Shown: one piece after another, positions 17,867-28,474 of the stretch
How the letters are laid out: each line of letters starts with the position of its first letter
Numbering within the stretch: the first letter of the stretch is position 1
Program-made: the position numbers and the translations under genes
Assembly: GCF_002843355.2 (NCBI RefSeq)
Contig: NZ_PJAI02000004.1
Span: 62,001-126,000, forward strand
DNA: 64,000 bases
Direction: 5' to 3'
DNA from: Colwellia echini
Lineage (GTDB): Bacteria; Pseudomonadota; Gammaproteobacteria; Enterobacterales; Alteromonadaceae
The notes under the pieces: model-generated
Seen by the model: only the letters and a program-made list of their open reading frames with translations
Told to the model about the DNA's origin: nothing
Database searches by the model: none

Positions 17867-19445
17867 ACTTAGCTTTACTTTCAGAATCAGTATCAGAGCC
17901 AACTGAGAGTTCACTATCAATGTCACTATTATCCTCAGTAGAAAATATAAACGTCTCCACTGAGCCTGTGGTTAAAAGCTCTTCAGCTATTTTCAATTCA
18001 TCTTCTAACTGTTTTGCTTCTGATGCTAAGGCGATGGCTTCTTCTTGAGCTTTGTTGTCTAACCACGTTAGCGTGTCGTAGTAACGACGAATATTATCAA
18101 CATAATGTACCGGCTCTTCACCGCGTGCATAACCATATTTAGTTTTTTTATAATATTTTTTCTGCTGTAAAAGCGGCAGTCTGGTTTTAACTTCAACCCA
18201 ACGATCTGGATCGCCCCCTTGCTGCTGAGTAATAATCCGCGCATCATTTAAATGACCAAAACCAATATTATAAGAGGCTAACGCAAACCAAACTCTATCG
18301 GGGCTTGGTATTCTGTCTGGCATTTTAGCAATCATACGCTTAAAGTATTTTGCCCCGCCCTGAATACTTTGTTCGGTATCTAAACGGCTTTTTATGCCCA
18401 TTTGTTTTGCCGTATTTAAAGTCAGCATCATCATGCCGCGAACGCCGGTGTAGGAACGAGCTTTAGGGTTCCAATGCGATTCTTGATAACTAATCGCCGC
18501 CAGTAAACGCCAATCAATATCTTGTGAATATTTTTCAAAAAGCGGTTGATACTGAGGTAGGGTATCACTCACCGCCTTAATAAAAGTGCGGGTTTCTACG
18601 TAATTAAACTGTTCTATATGGCCATAATATTTATCGTCTAATGCTAGTAAAGTACCATCATGATGCACAACACCAAAAAACTCTACCAAGCTAGATAACA
18701 GATCATCCTGACTGTTTTTGCTCACCATCCACGCTAATTTTTCAGGCTCTTTAATGCTAAAACCAATGCTTATTTCAGGATAGTAGCGTCGGTTAATCGC
18801 TAAACTGTGGCTGTCGATAATGGTATAATCAATTTCGTCATTCAATACTTTAGCTAATAACTCTTCACTATCAAAATCAGCAGTTTCTTGCCAATTAAGG
18901 GGATTATAGCTTTGTTTTAATTTTTCAAGATTTTCAACGTAACTTGACCCCGTCATAACCATTAACTTCCCCGTTAAATCTTTAACTTCGCGTGGTCTAA
19001 TATTACCTTGTTTAAATACCAGTTTTTGCGTAATAGATTGATAAGTAGGGGCAAAGCGAAAACGTTGTAGCCGCTTTTCGGTAATAGATAACCCTGCAGC
19101 TAATACGTCAACTTCACCAGTATTCAATTTAATAAATAGTTCGTCGAGACTGTAACTTGGGATAATACGAAGTTCTACGTTAAGTGATTCGGCGTATTTT
19201 TTGGCAAGTTCATATTCAAACCCCTCGAAGCCGTCAGCCGTACTATGGTAATTGGTTGGGCCAAAAATAGTGCCAACATTGATATAACCGCGCTCTAAAA
19301 TACGAGATAAACTTGTTGGCTCGTTCTCTTTATTACAACCACTCAACAGTGAAGAAATAAAAATAGCTAATAAAATCATAGCCACTTTAGCTAGTACTTC
19401 ATTAGTGAACTGCGGTTTGTTAATAAAGGAAAAGTATTTATTCAT
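17865..19445 (-). CDS. mltF: MltF-type membrane-bound lytic transglycosylase
   Basis: This protein cleaves peptidoglycan glycan strands to 1,6-anhydromuramyl products. An N-terminal solute-binding-protein-3-like domain (about residues 50-290) regulates a C-terminal SLT catalytic domain with the glutamate in [12 protein letters not shown] lipobox (SSLLSGC) suggests a lipoprotein, unlike the E. coli enzyme. I chose the ATG at 19445; an in-frame TTG 54 bases upstream would only lengthen the region before the signal peptide. The tail is acidic and Ser-rich. The stop codon is at the edge of MITE copy B. Divergent purL is its usual neighbour. Confidence 0.93.
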   Translation of the reverse strand: MNKYFSFINKPQFTNEVLAKVAMILLAIFISSLLSGCNKENEPTSLSRILERGYINVGTIFGPTNYHSTADGFEGFEYELAKKYAESLNVELRIIPSYSLDELFIKLNTGEVDVLAAGLSITEKRLQRFRFAPTYQSITQKLVFKQGNIRPREVKDLTGKLMVMTGSSYVENLEKLKQSYNPLNWQETADFDSEELLAKVLNDEIDYTIIDSHSLAINRRYYPEISIGFSIKEPEKLAWMVSKNSQDDLLSSLVEFFGVVHHDGTLLALDDKYYGHIEQFNYVETRTFIKAVSDTLPQYQPLFEKYSQDIDWRLLAAISYQESHWNPKARSYTGVRGMMMLTLNTAKQMGIKSRLDTEQSIQGGAKYFKRMIAKMPDRIPSPDRVWFALASYNIGFGHLNDARIITQQQGGDPDRWVEVKTRLPLLQQKKYYKKTKYGYARGEEPVHYVDNIRRYYDTLTWLDNKAQEEAIALASEAKQLEDELKIAEELLTTGSVETFIFSTEDNSDIDSELSVGSDTDSESKAK

Positions 19446-19725
19446 AGGCTTAATTGTGTCGTGAATTGACTTATTAGCCAAGCATTTTTTAGTTATCAAC
19501 GATGTTAATTTATTTATTTGTATTTATTCTTCTTTTTGGGATGACATTTCGCTGAATTTAGCCATTAACAAAAGCTGCATTTTCAATTATAATACGCGCG
19601 AAATTTTCGGTTAGTTGCTACAACTTAAATTGAGCCAACAAAAACACGTTATTATTAGTGTTCGGTTATCCCAAGTTAATTCATAGCAACCAATCACAGC
19701 CTTACACAAACTTGGTGATTACCCT

Positions 19726-22700
19726 ATGACGATGCCTAAGACTACGTTAATTAAAAATCTTCGTGGCGCTCCAGCACTTTCTGACTTTCGAGTTAAAAAA
19801 TTAATAGCTCAATGTGAAGAGTTACAACTTCCAGTAAATGATATATACGCTGAATTTGCCCATTTCGCGCACCTTAGTACAGAATTAAGTGCGAGCGAAG
19901 AAAATGTTTTAGCTAAATTATTAACTTACGGTCCAACCATTGAAGAACATCAACCTAGCGGTTTGTTTTTATTAGTAACGCCTCGTCCGGGTACTATTTC
20001 TCCTTGGTCATCAAAATCTACCGACATTGCCCATAACTGTGGTCTTGCTAACGTAGTGCGTCTAGAACGTGGCATTGCTTATTATATTACTTTGCAAAAC
20101 GGCGCAGTATTAACCACAGAACAAGAAGTGCAACTTAATACATTGTTACACGATCGCATGATGGAAAGTATTTTTAATGACTTTGATCAAGCTAGCTTAT
20201 TATTTGCTAGCAGTGAACCAGGTAAATTAACCGCAATTGATATTGAAAATGGCGGTAAAGCAGCCTTAGTTAACGCTAACGTTGAATTAGGTTTAGCCCT
20301 TGCAGAAGATGAAGTTAACTATTTATTTGAAAACTTCACTAAATTAGGCCGCAACCCGCACGATATAGAATTATACATGTTTGCCCAAGCAAACTCAGAG
20401 CATTGTCGTCATAAGATTTTTAACGCAGATTGGACTATCGATGGCGTTAAACAGCCTAAATCATTATTTAAAATGATCCGTAATACGCACGAATTAAACA
20501 GTGATTACGTGCTAAGCGCATATAAAGATAACGCTGCGGTAATGGTAGGTAATAAAGGTGGTCGTTTCTTCCCAAATCCTGAAACCAATGTTTATGGTTA
20601 TCACCATGAAGATATTCAGGTATTGATGAAAGTTGAAACCCATAACCACCCTACTGCAATTTCTCCATACCCAGGTGCTGCAACAGGTAGTGGTGGTGAA
20701 ATTCGTGATGAAGGCGCAACAGGTATTGGCTCTAAACCGAAAGCAGGTTTAGTCGGTTTTTCTGTATCTAACTTACGCATTCCTGAATTTGTACAACCTT
20801 GGGAAACTGATTTTGGTAAACCAAGTCGCATAGTTACAGCATTTGACATCATGATGGAAGGTCCATTAGGTGGCGCGGCTTTTAACAATGAATTTGGTCG
20901 CCCTGCTATTTTAGGTTACTTTAGAACTTACGAAGAAGAAGTTAACTCATTTAACGGCGTTGAAGTCCGTGGTTATCACAAACCTATTATGCTTGCTGGT
21001 GGTTTAGGTAACATTCGTGATGAACATGTCCAAAAACGTGAAATTGTTGTTGGTGCTCACTTAATTGCATTAGGTGGCCCAGCAATGAACATTGGTTTAG
21101 GCGGCGGTGCAGCATCATCAATGGCTTCTGGTCAATCAGCTGAAAACTTAGACTTTGCCTCTGTTCAACGTGAAAACCCAGAAATGGAGCGTCGTTGTCA
21201 AGAAGTTATTGATAAATGTTGGCAGCTAGGTGAAGAGAACCCTATTGCCTTCATTCATGATGTTGGTGCGGGTGGTTTATCTAACGCATTCCCTGAATTA
21301 GTTTCAGATGGTGGCCGTGGTGGGGTTTTTGAACTGCGTAAAGTACCAAATGATGAACGTAGCATGGCACCACACGAAATTTGGTGTAACGAATCTCAAG
21401 AGCGTTATGTTATTGCTGTTTCAGACAAAAACTTAGCAACCTTTGAAAAAATATGTCAACGCGAACGCGCACCATATGCAATTGTTGGTCGTGCCACTGA
21501 AGAAGAGCATTTGACTGTAACAGATGAACATTTTGCAAATGATGACGCATTAAACACCCCAATAGATTTACCACTTGACGTACTTTTAGGTAAAACCCCT
21601 AAAATCATTCGCGATGTAAAATCTGCAAAAGCGGGTGGTGATGTATTAGATTTCAGCAATATTAGTTTAGAAGATGCTGCAAACAGAATTTTATCACTAC
21701 CTACCGTTGCGGAAAAAACCTTCCTAATTACTATTGGCGATCGCTCTGTTACCGGTATGGTTAATCGTGACCAAATGGTTGGCCCTTGGCAGGTTCCTGT
21801 TGCCGATTGTGGTGTTACCGCCTCAGCACTTGATTCTTACCACGGTGAAGCAATGTCATTAGGTGAACGTACGCCAGTTGCATTACTTAACTTCGGTGCA
21901 TCTGCACGTTTAGCGGTAGCTGAATCATTAACTAACATTGCTGGAACTGATATTGCTGGCTCTGACGGTGAGAGATTGAACCGCATTAAGCTTTCTGCAA
22001 ACTGGATGTCTCCTGCGGGCCATCCTGGTGAAGACGCTGGTCTTTACGAAGCAGTTAAAGCCATTGGTGAAGAGTTATGTCCGGCTTTAGGCTTAACCAT
22101 CCCGGTTGGTAAAGATTCAATGTCAATGAAAACCCAATGGGAAGAAAATGGCGTTGAGAAATCCGTAACCTCGCCATTATCATTAGTTATTACCGCTTTT
22201 GGTGTTGTTGAAGATATTCGTAAAACCGTTACTCCTGAGCTTCGCTCTGATAAAGGTGAAACATCACTTATCGCTATTGATTTATCAAACGGTAAAAAAC
22301 GTTTAGGCGGCTCATGTATTGCCCAAGTTTACAAAAAGCTTGGTAATGAAACCCCTGATGTTGATAGCCCAGAAGTGTTAAAAGGTTTCTTCAACGCGAT
22401 GCAAACACTTGTTCGCGCCCAAAAAGTTATTGCTTACCATGATATTTCAGACGGTGGTTTATTTACTACGGTTGCTGAAATGGCTTTTGCAGGTCACACC
22501 GGTGTTGATATTGATATCAGCAAGCTATCTAAAGGTTCATTCGATGACTTAGCTACTTTATTCAATGAAGAGCTAGGTGGTGTTATTCAAGTACTTAACA
22601 GTGAACTTGACGCAGTAAATGCAGTGTTCGCTGAATATGGTATTGCCGACTTAGCTACCGTTATTGGTACATTGAACAACGAAGATACTATTCGCTTTAG

Positions 22701-23700
22701 TCGCGGTGGTGAAGTTGTATTAGAAAATTCTCGTACTTATTACCGTACTACATGGGCACAAACAACTTACAAAATGCAGTCACTTCGTGACAACCCAGAA
22801 TGTGCACAACAAGAGCATGATGTTAAATTTGATACTGAAGATCCAGGTTTAAACACTGAGCTAACGTTTGATATTAATGAAGATATAGTTGCTGATTTAA
22901 TTGTTAAAGACGCAAAGGCTGGCACTAACCCACGTATCGCAATTTTACGTGAGCAAGGTGTTAACTCACACGTTGAGATGGCTGCTTCATTCGACAGAGC
23001 TGGTTTTGTAGCGATTGATGTACATATGTCTGACATATTATCAGGTAGAACTGATTTAGCAGACTTCAACGGCTTAGTCGCTTGTGGCGGTTTCTCATAC
23101 GGTGACGTATTAGGTGCTGGTGAAGGTTGGGCAAAATCAATATTATTCAATGCTAACGCACGTGCCATGTTTAAAGCTTTCTTCGAGCGTGAAGATACTT
23201 TCTCATTAGGTGTGTGTAACGGTTGTCAGATGTTATCTAACTTAAAAGAAATCATCCCTGGCGCTGAGCACTGGCCTCACTTTGTACAAAACAAGTCTGA
23301 GCGTTTTGAAGCACGTTTCTCATTAGTTGAAATTCAAGAAAGCCCTTCTGTACTGTTTAAAGGTATGGCTGGCTCTCGTATGCCAATCGCTGTTTCACAC
23401 GGTGAAGGACATGCTGAATTCAAATCTGATGAAGCAATTGATGCAGCCAATAACTCAGGCACAGTATCAATGCGCTTTGTAAACAACTACGGTGATGTTA
23501 CTGAAACCTACCCTGCTAACCCTAACGGCTCAGTAGACGGTATAACTTCATTAACAACTACGGATGGTCGCGTAACGATTATGATGCCGCATCCTGAACG
23601 TGTATTTAGAACGGTTGCTAACTCATGGCATCCAGATAGCTGGGGTGAAGATTCACCTTGGGTTCGTATGTTCCGTAATGCGCGTAAATTTATTGGCTAA
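19726..23700 (+). CDS. purL: Phosphoribosylformylglycinamidine synthase PurL (large type)
   Basis: PurL makes FGAM from FGAR, ATP and glutamine in purine synthesis. The 1324-residue protein is the single-chain large form. It has an N-terminal domain ([11 protein letters not shown]), two AIRS-like ATP domains ([36 protein letters not shown]) and a C-terminal glutamine amidotransferase domain with nucleophile Cys in [10 protein letters not shown] and PHPERVFR. ATGs at 19726 and 19732 are both possible. It is a monocistronic gene followed by a terminator, divergent from mltF. Confidence 0.98.
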   Translation: MTMPKTTLIKNLRGAPALSDFRVKKLIAQCEELQLPVNDIYAEFAHFAHLSTELSASEENVLAKLLTYGPTIEEHQPSGLFLLVTPRPGTISPWSSKSTDIAHNCGLANVVRLERGIAYYITLQNGAVLTTEQEVQLNTLLHDRMMESIFNDFDQASLLFASSEPGKLTAIDIENGGKAALVNANVELGLALAEDEVNYLFENFTKLGRNPHDIELYMFAQANSEHCRHKIFNADWTIDGVKQPKSLFKMIRNTHELNSDYVLSAYKDNAAVMVGNKGGRFFPNPETNVYGYHHEDIQVLMKVETHNHPTAISPYPGAATGSGGEIRDEGATGIGSKPKAGLVGFSVSNLRIPEFVQPWETDFGKPSRIVTAFDIMMEGPLGGAAFNNEFGRPAILGYFRTYEEEVNSFNGVEVRGYHKPIMLAGGLGNIRDEHVQKREIVVGAHLIALGGPAMNIGLGGGAASSMASGQSAENLDFASVQRENPEMERRCQEVIDKCWQLGEENPIAFIHDVGAGGLSNAFPELVSDGGRGGVFELRKVPNDERSMAPHEIWCNESQERYVIAVSDKNLATFEKICQRERAPYAIVGRATEEEHLTVTDEHFANDDALNTPIDLPLDVLLGKTPKIIRDVKSAKAGGDVLDFSNISLEDAANRILSLPTVAEKTFLITIGDRSVTGMVNRDQMVGPWQVPVADCGVTASALDSYHGEAMSLGERTPVALLNFGASARLAVAESLTNIAGTDIAGSDGERLNRIKLSANWMSPAGHPGEDAGLYEAVKAIGEELCPALGLTIPVGKDSMSMKTQWEENGVEKSVTSPLSLVITAFGVVEDIRKTVTPELRSDKGETSLIAIDLSNGKKRLGGSCIAQVYKKLGNETPDVDSPEVLKGFFNAMQTLVRAQKVIAYHDISDGGLFTTVAEMAFAGHTGVDIDISKLSKGSFDDLATLFNEELGGVIQVLNSELDAVNAVFAEYGIADLATVIGTLNNEDTIRFSRGGEVVLENSRTYYRTTWAQTTYKMQSLRDNPECAQQEHDVKFDTEDPGLNTELTFDINEDIVADLIVKDAKAGTNPRIAILREQGVNSHVEMAASFDRAGFVAIDVHMSDILSGRTDLADFNGLVACGGFSYGDVLGAGEGWAKSILFNANARAMFKAFFEREDTFSLGVCNGCQMLSNLKEIIPGAEHWPHFVQNKSERFEARFSLVEIQESPSVLFKGMAGSRMPIAVSHGEGHAEFKSDEAIDAANNSGTVSMRFVNNYGDVTETYPANPNGSVDGITSLTTTDGRVTIMMPHPERVFRTVANSWHPDSWGEDSPWVRMFRNARKFIG

Positions 23701-23707
23701 TATTTTC

Positions 23708-23789
23708 GCTAGTTGACTCATCTTATGCGTAAAAGTACTCACTGATATTCGTCATCTTGATACTATTTCGCTAATCTGAGTCAACTAGC
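23708..23789. repeat. 13-bp inverted repeat downstream of purL
   Basis: GCTAGTTGACTCA at 23708-23720 is matched exactly by its complement at 23777-23789, with 56 bp between. It lies 7 bp after the purL stop and before its terminator. It could form a long stem in the purL 3' end or be a small relic of a mobile repeat. I see no second copy in the window. Confidence 0.6.
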
Positions 23790-23830
23790 TTCAGAATAAC
23801 ACCCCATCAGATGACCTAGTCATTAGCTAA

Positions 23831-23857
23831 AAACCCGATTAACTGTCGGGTTTTTTA
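23831..23857 (+). terminator. Rho-independent terminator of purL
   Basis: Stem AAACCCGA (23831-23838), loop TTAACTG, stem TCGGGTTT (23846-23853), then T-run. It is 130 bp after the purL stop. Confidence 0.92.
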
Positions 23858-24000
23858 TTATTTTGCCTAAATTCTAGATAATGATAGTTTATTCGTTACC
23901 AAATCACTTATTTATTATCTCAATCTAAAATACTTTGAACTTACTTGTCCTCAAGTAACTTATTAAAAGCTCATAAACACCTTTATGCGAAAATGGAATT

Positions 24001-24630
24001 ATGCATTACTTAATTAAATTATGTTTATCAACTGCTTTACTCTTTTTTTCTACTCTAACTAATGCAAACCAAGATGTGGCTTTATACTCTATAGGTGCAT
24101 TTAATGAATCCAAAGGTGAGCGTTCTGGTATTAATTATCAACATCAACTAGAGAATATAATTGGGGGGTACGAGCAAGCCTTATGTTATATTCAGGTGGA
24201 AATAATATAGTTGAAGTGTATGAAACTAATGATGAAACTTATTTAAGTTACATTAATAATGATGATGATTATGATCTTTTTTCTGATAAAAGTAATAGTA
24301 ATGAAGGTTATAAAAGTTATGAGAAAAATGAAACTTATGTCGGCGTGTCAGGTTTTTTTTGTTCATACAGGCCAATTAATAAACCCATACCTTGGCTTAG
24401 GTATATTTATTGGGAAAACACAAAATTGTACAGATGAAGAAGAGCAATTCGAAGGGTGTATTGATAGTTTTACTACAGCACTCTACCCAGAGTTTGGAGT
24501 AGAGTTTAATATTTTAAAGTTTCAAATTACTCCTTATATTCGACGCTATTATATTCGACGCTATATAGAAACCAGTGATTCGAGAACATCCGGTAATGTT
24601 TATGGCATCAATATTGGAATGGGCTATTAA
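24001..24630 (+). pseudogene. Exported beta-barrel-like protein gene broken by two compensating frameshifts
   Basis: The first 55 codons encode a signal peptide (LIKLCLSTALLFFSTLTNA) and mature start, then a frame change is needed in a G6 run (24163-24168). The middle part (YSGGNNIVEVYETNDE...) is read in the -1 frame until a T8 run (24353-24360), after which the original frame resumes. It ends in GINIGMGY with an aromatic last residue, as in outer membrane barrels. Restoring both shifts gives one protein of about 209 residues with alternating, glycine- and aromatic-rich strands. It may be a decayed gene, homopolymer sequencing error, or slippage-controlled expression. The family is not recognised. 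Confidence 0.7.
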
Positions 24631-24702
24631 TTTAAGTCTTCTCTATATAGAAGCTAAAAAACAGTCAGTCTTCCTTGAAAATCTACTTTCATACCCTTAA
24701 AT

Positions 24703-24918
24703 TTAAACAAAGTCTAACGAAATATCTGTGCAGCTTTTAGCGCAGCGAATACCTGTTAATTCATTCTGTTCAGGTGTATATAGCTTCAATGGTTGATTGC
24801 AGGTTTTACACAAAACAGTTTTGCCTGCCATCACCTGCTTCATTAATTTCTGTTGTTCAAAAAAAGAGGCTTTACTTGCCTTTTGTAACGCGGCAAATTG
24901 CGTTAAATCTATACTCAT
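24703..24918 (-). CDS. Hypothetical 71-residue protein with two CxxC-type motifs
   Basis: I do not recognise a named family. The N-terminal half is helical and polar (MSIDLTQFAALQKASKASFF). The C-terminal half has C-K-T-C and R-C-A-K-S-C, four cysteines spaced like a small zinc ribbon. It begins 98 bp before the rraB-like gene's stop on the same strand and could share its transcript. It is probably a real gene because the cysteine pattern and compact length look maintained. Confidence 0.65.
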   Translation of the reverse strand: MSIDLTQFAALQKASKASFFEQQKLMKQVMAGKTVLCKTCNQPLKLYTPEQNELTGIRCAKSCTDISLDFV

Positions 24919-24994
24919 AAAGTTCCTGAGGAATTTGCTCTTTTAAGATGTTGTCCGGTTAGTTCGTATTTAACATGAACTAGCTAAGCACGAA

Positions 24995-25023
24995 CTAGCC
25001 AAGTACTAGCCAAGTACTAGCCA
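24995..25023. repeat. 11-bp tandem repeat covering the rraB-like stop codon
   Basis: CTAGCCAAGTA occurs twice (24995-25005 and 25006-25016), followed by a 7-base partial copy at 25017-25023. The last copy contains the stop codon of the rraB-like gene on the minus strand. Confidence 0.85.
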
Positions 25024-25355
25024 ATAAAAAATACGCCATTAAATTGCGCTTGTAATGGTTCACCACTTGCAACTAACAACTCTTGATAACTTACTATATT
25101 TTCATAGCTCGGCAACATAAATGGGTAAGCCGTTACTTCCCACGTTAATAGCTCATCTCCTTCAAATGGGGTAAATGATAACTTTTGATTGTTTTCTAAT
25201 AGTATTTGACCGAATTCAAGTGCTAAGTCTTTACTTGAAAATAGCACTGAAAATTCAATTTCACGTTCAATAGCAAGATCTTCACCTGTTTCTTGCATTT
25301 GCCAAAGGGTATCGCCAATTTCATCTTCTGGAAAAAGTGTTAAATCACGTGACAT
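25017..25355 (-). CDS. rraB: RraB-family protein (ribonuclease E inhibitor family)
   Basis: The protein matches the RraB fold family: the start MSRDLTLFPEDEIGDTLW, the hallmark block EREIEFSVLFSS, and a conserved YENIVSYQELL helix. E. coli RraB binds RNase E and changes degradosome composition. This product is shorter (112 residues), and the family's usual C-terminal DGWG is replaced by NGVFFIG. I take the ATG at 25355, with GAG as ribosome site; a TTG 12 bases upstream is also in frame. The assignment is to family, not to proven activity. Confidence 0.7.
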   Translation of the reverse strand: MSRDLTLFPEDEIGDTLWQMQETGEDLAIEREIEFSVLFSSKDLALEFGQILLENNQKLSFTPFEGDELLTWEVTAYPFMLPSYENIVSYQELLVASGEPLQAQFNGVFFIG

Positions 25356-25503
25356 AGTTACTCTCAATTAATTATTACTGTGGATTTAAGTAGGTTTATT
25401 TAAGTGGGTTAAGCTTTATACCAATAATATTTTTTATTTTAGCTTTGCTAAGTCAATAAACCTAGTAAAATAAAGACAAAGTTCTCGTTAGCCGCCAATT
25501 AAT

Positions 25504-26493
25504 ATGCCCGTAGATTTAAACAGTTCAAACCCACAAGATCAATCCTTATCCCTAAAAAATAAAACGTTTGAATGGCATATAACCATTACTGTGGAAATGG
25601 TAGAAGATATAGCTGATAAAATTACAGCGATAACAGTGCTGCAATATTATGCTCAACAAAAATATTCTAAACAAAAAAATGAACAACAATACGCTGAGCT
25701 TTCAAATTCGGAGCTAAAAAAAGCGATTAGTAAAGGTGCTTTATGGCTAACGCCTGCAACTAACAAGAAACAAACGCAACGTTTACGCCGAGTAAAAAAG
25801 CCGCTTAATATCGGTGACGAATTACACTTTTATTATAATAATGCGGTACTTTCTACTACAGTACCGCCAGCGAGGCTTATTGCTGATTTAACCGATTACA
25901 GTGTGTGGTACAAACCCTACGGCATGTTATCACAAGGCTCTAAATGGAGTGACCACTGTACTATCGCCCGCTTTGCTCAATTAAACTTGCCTAACGAACG
26001 CCCTGCTTTTATCGTGCATCGCTTAGATAAAGCGGCAACAGGTTTGATATTAATAGCACACACTAAAAAAGCCGCTCAAGCGTTATCAGCCATGTTCGAA
26101 CATCATCAACTTGTAAAAATATACCATATTATTGTGCATGGTAATCACAGTGGCCGATCACAACCTGAAATTATTAAGCAAGAAGTTGATCAGAAACCAG
26201 CGCGCAGTACTTTTAACTGCTTAGCTTATGATAAAACTCTAGATAGATCATTAATTCAGGTAAAAATAGACAGCGGTAGAAAACACCAAATACGTATACA
26301 TGCGGCTAGTATAGGGATGCCTGTGGTGGGCGATAGATTACATGGCATTGCTGATGAAAATGAAGTGTTAGATTTACAACTTTGTGCGGTAAGTTTAGCC
26401 TTTGATTGTCCACTAACGGGAAATGACAACTCACTTGAAGCGAAACCTCGTTTTTTTGAACTGCCAGAAATATTAAAGCCTCAATTGACTTAA
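25504..26493 (+). CDS. RluA-family RNA pseudouridine synthase
   Basis: This enzyme isomerises specific uridines in rRNA or tRNA. The catalytic motif HRLDKAATG is present with Asp175. An N-terminal S4-like RNA-binding region (about residues 45-115, SNSELKKAISKGALW and IGDELHFYY) precedes the synthase domain, which also shows VWYKPYGMLSQGSKWSD and SGRKHQIRIHAASIG. Which uridine is modified cannot be told from the sequence; the best guess is a 23S rRNA / tRNA-32 type enzyme. It stands alone, divergent from the rraB-like gene. Confidence 0.9.
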   Translation: MPVDLNSSNPQDQSLSLKNKTFEWHITITVEMVEDIADKITAITVLQYYAQQKYSKQKNEQQYAELSNSELKKAISKGALWLTPATNKKQTQRLRRVKKPLNIGDELHFYYNNAVLSTTVPPARLIADLTDYSVWYKPYGMLSQGSKWSDHCTIARFAQLNLPNERPAFIVHRLDKAATGLILIAHTKKAAQALSAMFEHHQLVKIYHIIVHGNHSGRSQPEIIKQEVDQKPARSTFNCLAYDKTLDRSLIQVKIDSGRKHQIRIHAASIGMPVVGDRLHGIADENEVLDLQLCAVSLAFDCPLTGNDNSLEAKPRFFELPEILKPQLT

Positions 26494-26593
26494 CTCAAGT
26501 TGAGCTAAGTAAGCTGAGGCTTTGTAACGTTAACTTAAACTACTTTAAATTAACATAAACTAAGATAGAAAGACTAAGTTGATATTTCAATCA

Positions 26594-27526
26594 TTAAATA
26601 CAGTAAGTAAAATCACCGTCAGCAAGTACAGATAAACTATCGCCCACTAAATCTTCAGTAGGAATTGCTTTTAACAACGCATAACCTTGTTCGCGTTGAG
26701 CTAATGTTAACGCTTGATAAGGTAGACGGAAAACTTTAGGTACCGCATTAGTCATCATAAGCGCAGTATTGATAGCAATTGGGTTTGGCTCACAAAACAA
26801 CCAATTCATCATACCTTGTAGGCTTTCATTTAATTTAGCTGTTTCTGCTAATTCAGTTGCCGAAAGGTCAGTATTCATTAACTGACACATTAAACCAGGA
26901 ATAATATTTGAAGTTACTGAAATAACGCCATGTGAACCATGTTTATGGCGAGCAACATAACTCTCATCATCATTTCCTGACCAACATGCAATACCTTTGT
27001 CTTCATAATAAGCAATACGTTCATTACCCGCACACTCTTTTACACCGATAAAGTTTTTATGACTCGCTAAAGGCTCAATAATATCCGGTGTAATGTCTTG
27101 GCCTGTTCGACTCGGTACGTTGTAGATATAAGCAGGACCAATATCAAGCACACGTTTAAAGTGTTCACTAACGCCTTGCTCAGAAGTACGGCCGTAATAT
27201 GGATTAATTTGCAGAGCCGCATCCATACCAATAGCAAAACCATTTTCAGTCGCTTTAATCGCTTCACGGGTATTATTACTACCTGTATTTCCAATAATAA
27301 CTAGCTTATCAGAGAAGTTATTAACACAGTGAGCAATCAGCATTAAATGTTCTTCCCAGCTAAGTAAATGTCCTTCGCCAGTAGTGCCGCCAACAATTAT
27401 ACCATCTACACCTGCAGCAATTTGTTGTTCTATTAAGAAATCATACGTTTTTAAACAAACTTCTCCTTGCTCTGTATAAGGAGTTTTTACTGCGGTAATT
27501 AAACTTGCTGCTTTTAATCGCTTCAT
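26594..27526 (-). CDS. dapA: Dihydrodipicolinate synthase, plant-type
   Basis: DapA condenses pyruvate with aspartate semialdehyde in lysine and diaminopimelate synthesis. The Schiff-base lysine is K163 in GVKECAGN and the catalytic tyrosine Y135 in YNVPSRTG. From memory, the sequence follows plant DHDPS more closely than E. coli DapA: IIVGGTTGEGHLLSWEEH, IIGNTGSNNTREAI, ACWSGNDDESY and GVISVTSNIIPGLM all have close plant counterparts. At 310 residues it is of normal length. No other lysine genes are nearby. A paralogous E. coli-type dapA elsewhere in the genome is possible. Confidence 0.9.
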   Translation of the reverse strand: MKRLKAASLITAVKTPYTEQGEVCLKTYDFLIEQQIAAGVDGIIVGGTTGEGHLLSWEEHLMLIAHCVNNFSDKLVIIGNTGSNNTREAIKATENGFAIGMDAALQINPYYGRTSEQGVSEHFKRVLDIGPAYIYNVPSRTGQDITPDIIEPLASHKNFIGVKECAGNERIAYYEDKGIACWSGNDDESYVARHKHGSHGVISVTSNIIPGLMCQLMNTDLSATELAETAKLNESLQGMMNWLFCEPNPIAINTALMMTNAVPKVFRLPYQALTLAQREQGYALLKAIPTEDLVGDSLSVLADGDFTYCI

Positions 27527-27783
27527 TAACTATCTCTAATTATTTATTTAACTTCAATTAAGGCATACCAAGAGATCAATAAATGCGTCTTATTGGTATA
27601 TATACTCACAATCATTCAATATACATGTTTTTATAAGTCTAAAAGTTTAATCTACTGCGTTACATTCATTGCTAATAATAAGCTATTACTCAATTGTGCG
27701 CCTTGTAGATGAAATTTATAGTCACTCTAAAGTTTCCGTATTTTGAATGGTCACGGGTATTTCAATAAATTCTGGGCGGTATT
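27527..27783. other. Intergenic region with palindromic remnant
   Basis: The 257-bp gap upstream of dapA contains an imperfect hairpin (ATACCAA ... TTGGTAT, about 27563-27600) that could lie in the dapA leader. I see no gene and no strong promoter. Confidence 0.35.
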
Positions 27784-28173
27784 CTAACAATGACCGAGGT
27801 TATCAACAACCCGTCTCATGATATATTCTTCATTGGTCAAGCTATGTTGATAATGAAAAGTTTGATGATTTAGGGCTAAAACTTTATATGCTTGATAATT
27901 ATCAGCATTATTTAAATCAGCAGCAAACAGCTCCTCACCAATCAGTTCATCTTTAGTGATAGTGAAGTGGATATCGCCAACTAACCCCCAATCTCCCAAC
28001 TCTGTTATTTCTTCAATGATCTCCCCTTGAGAATTTAGCGTAGTAAACATAAATTCAAAACTACCGTCAGCACTTAATTGAGCATATTCAATGGTTTCAT
28101 TACCCTGCTCATCAAGTTCATTTCGATACCAAGAACCAAACAGTAAGTCTCGGGGATAATTAGTCTTACTCAC
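27784..28173 (-). CDS. Hypothetical 129-residue protein
   Basis: No family is recognised. The sequence is acidic, without signal peptide or membrane helix, and predicted to be mostly beta-stranded: FGSWYRNELDEQGNETIEY, SADGSFEFMFTTLN, ELGDWGLVGDIHFTIT. The pattern (GSWYR...; DGSFEF; GDWGLVGDIHF) recalls small lipocalin-like single-domain barrels. It is monocistronic. The codon usage fits its neighbours, so it is probably a genuine gene. Confidence 0.7.
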   Translation of the reverse strand: MSKTNYPRDLLFGSWYRNELDEQGNETIEYAQLSADGSFEFMFTTLNSQGEIIEEITELGDWGLVGDIHFTITKDELIGEELFAADLNNADNYQAYKVLALNHQTFHYQHSLTNEEYIMRRVVDNLGHC

Positions 28174-28474
28174 TATATTTATTCCTAAATTTCAACGGTA
28201 TTTATCGCTATCAATAAGCGATAAAAAGCAGACCATTGCTGCTTATAATTGTTTATTAACAGTTCAACATCGAATAACGAGTGTCTTTAATTCAGCGCAT
28301 ATAATAATGCTAATACGAGTGAATGGGAAAAATTATTTTCCGATAAACCTTAACTTTTATCCATAAGCACACAAAAAAGGTTATTTGACTTATAATCAGA
28401 AAATAAAAAGTAGATGTAAATTAACTTAAAAAGGTTTAAGTTGACCCTCATATACAATATCTAAGGAAAAAAGC
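28174..28474. other. Intergenic region with tandem hairpins
   Basis: Between the divergent hypothetical gene and cinA. Two hairpins lie side by side: TTTATCGCT/AGCGATAAA (28201-28209 and 28217-28225) and AAGCAG/CTGCTT (28226-28231 and 28239-28244). They would be in the leader of the minus-strand gene. Nothing else is evident apart from AT-rich promoter-like sequence. Confidence 0.45.

Noticed and set aside
19446-19499. TTG start for mltF 54 bases upstream
   Set aside because: It only lengthens the region before the signal peptide and has no ribosome site.
20616-23168. Antisense ORFs inside purL
   Set aside because: They are shadow frames of a full, well-conserved purL and have no ribosome site or recognisable protein.
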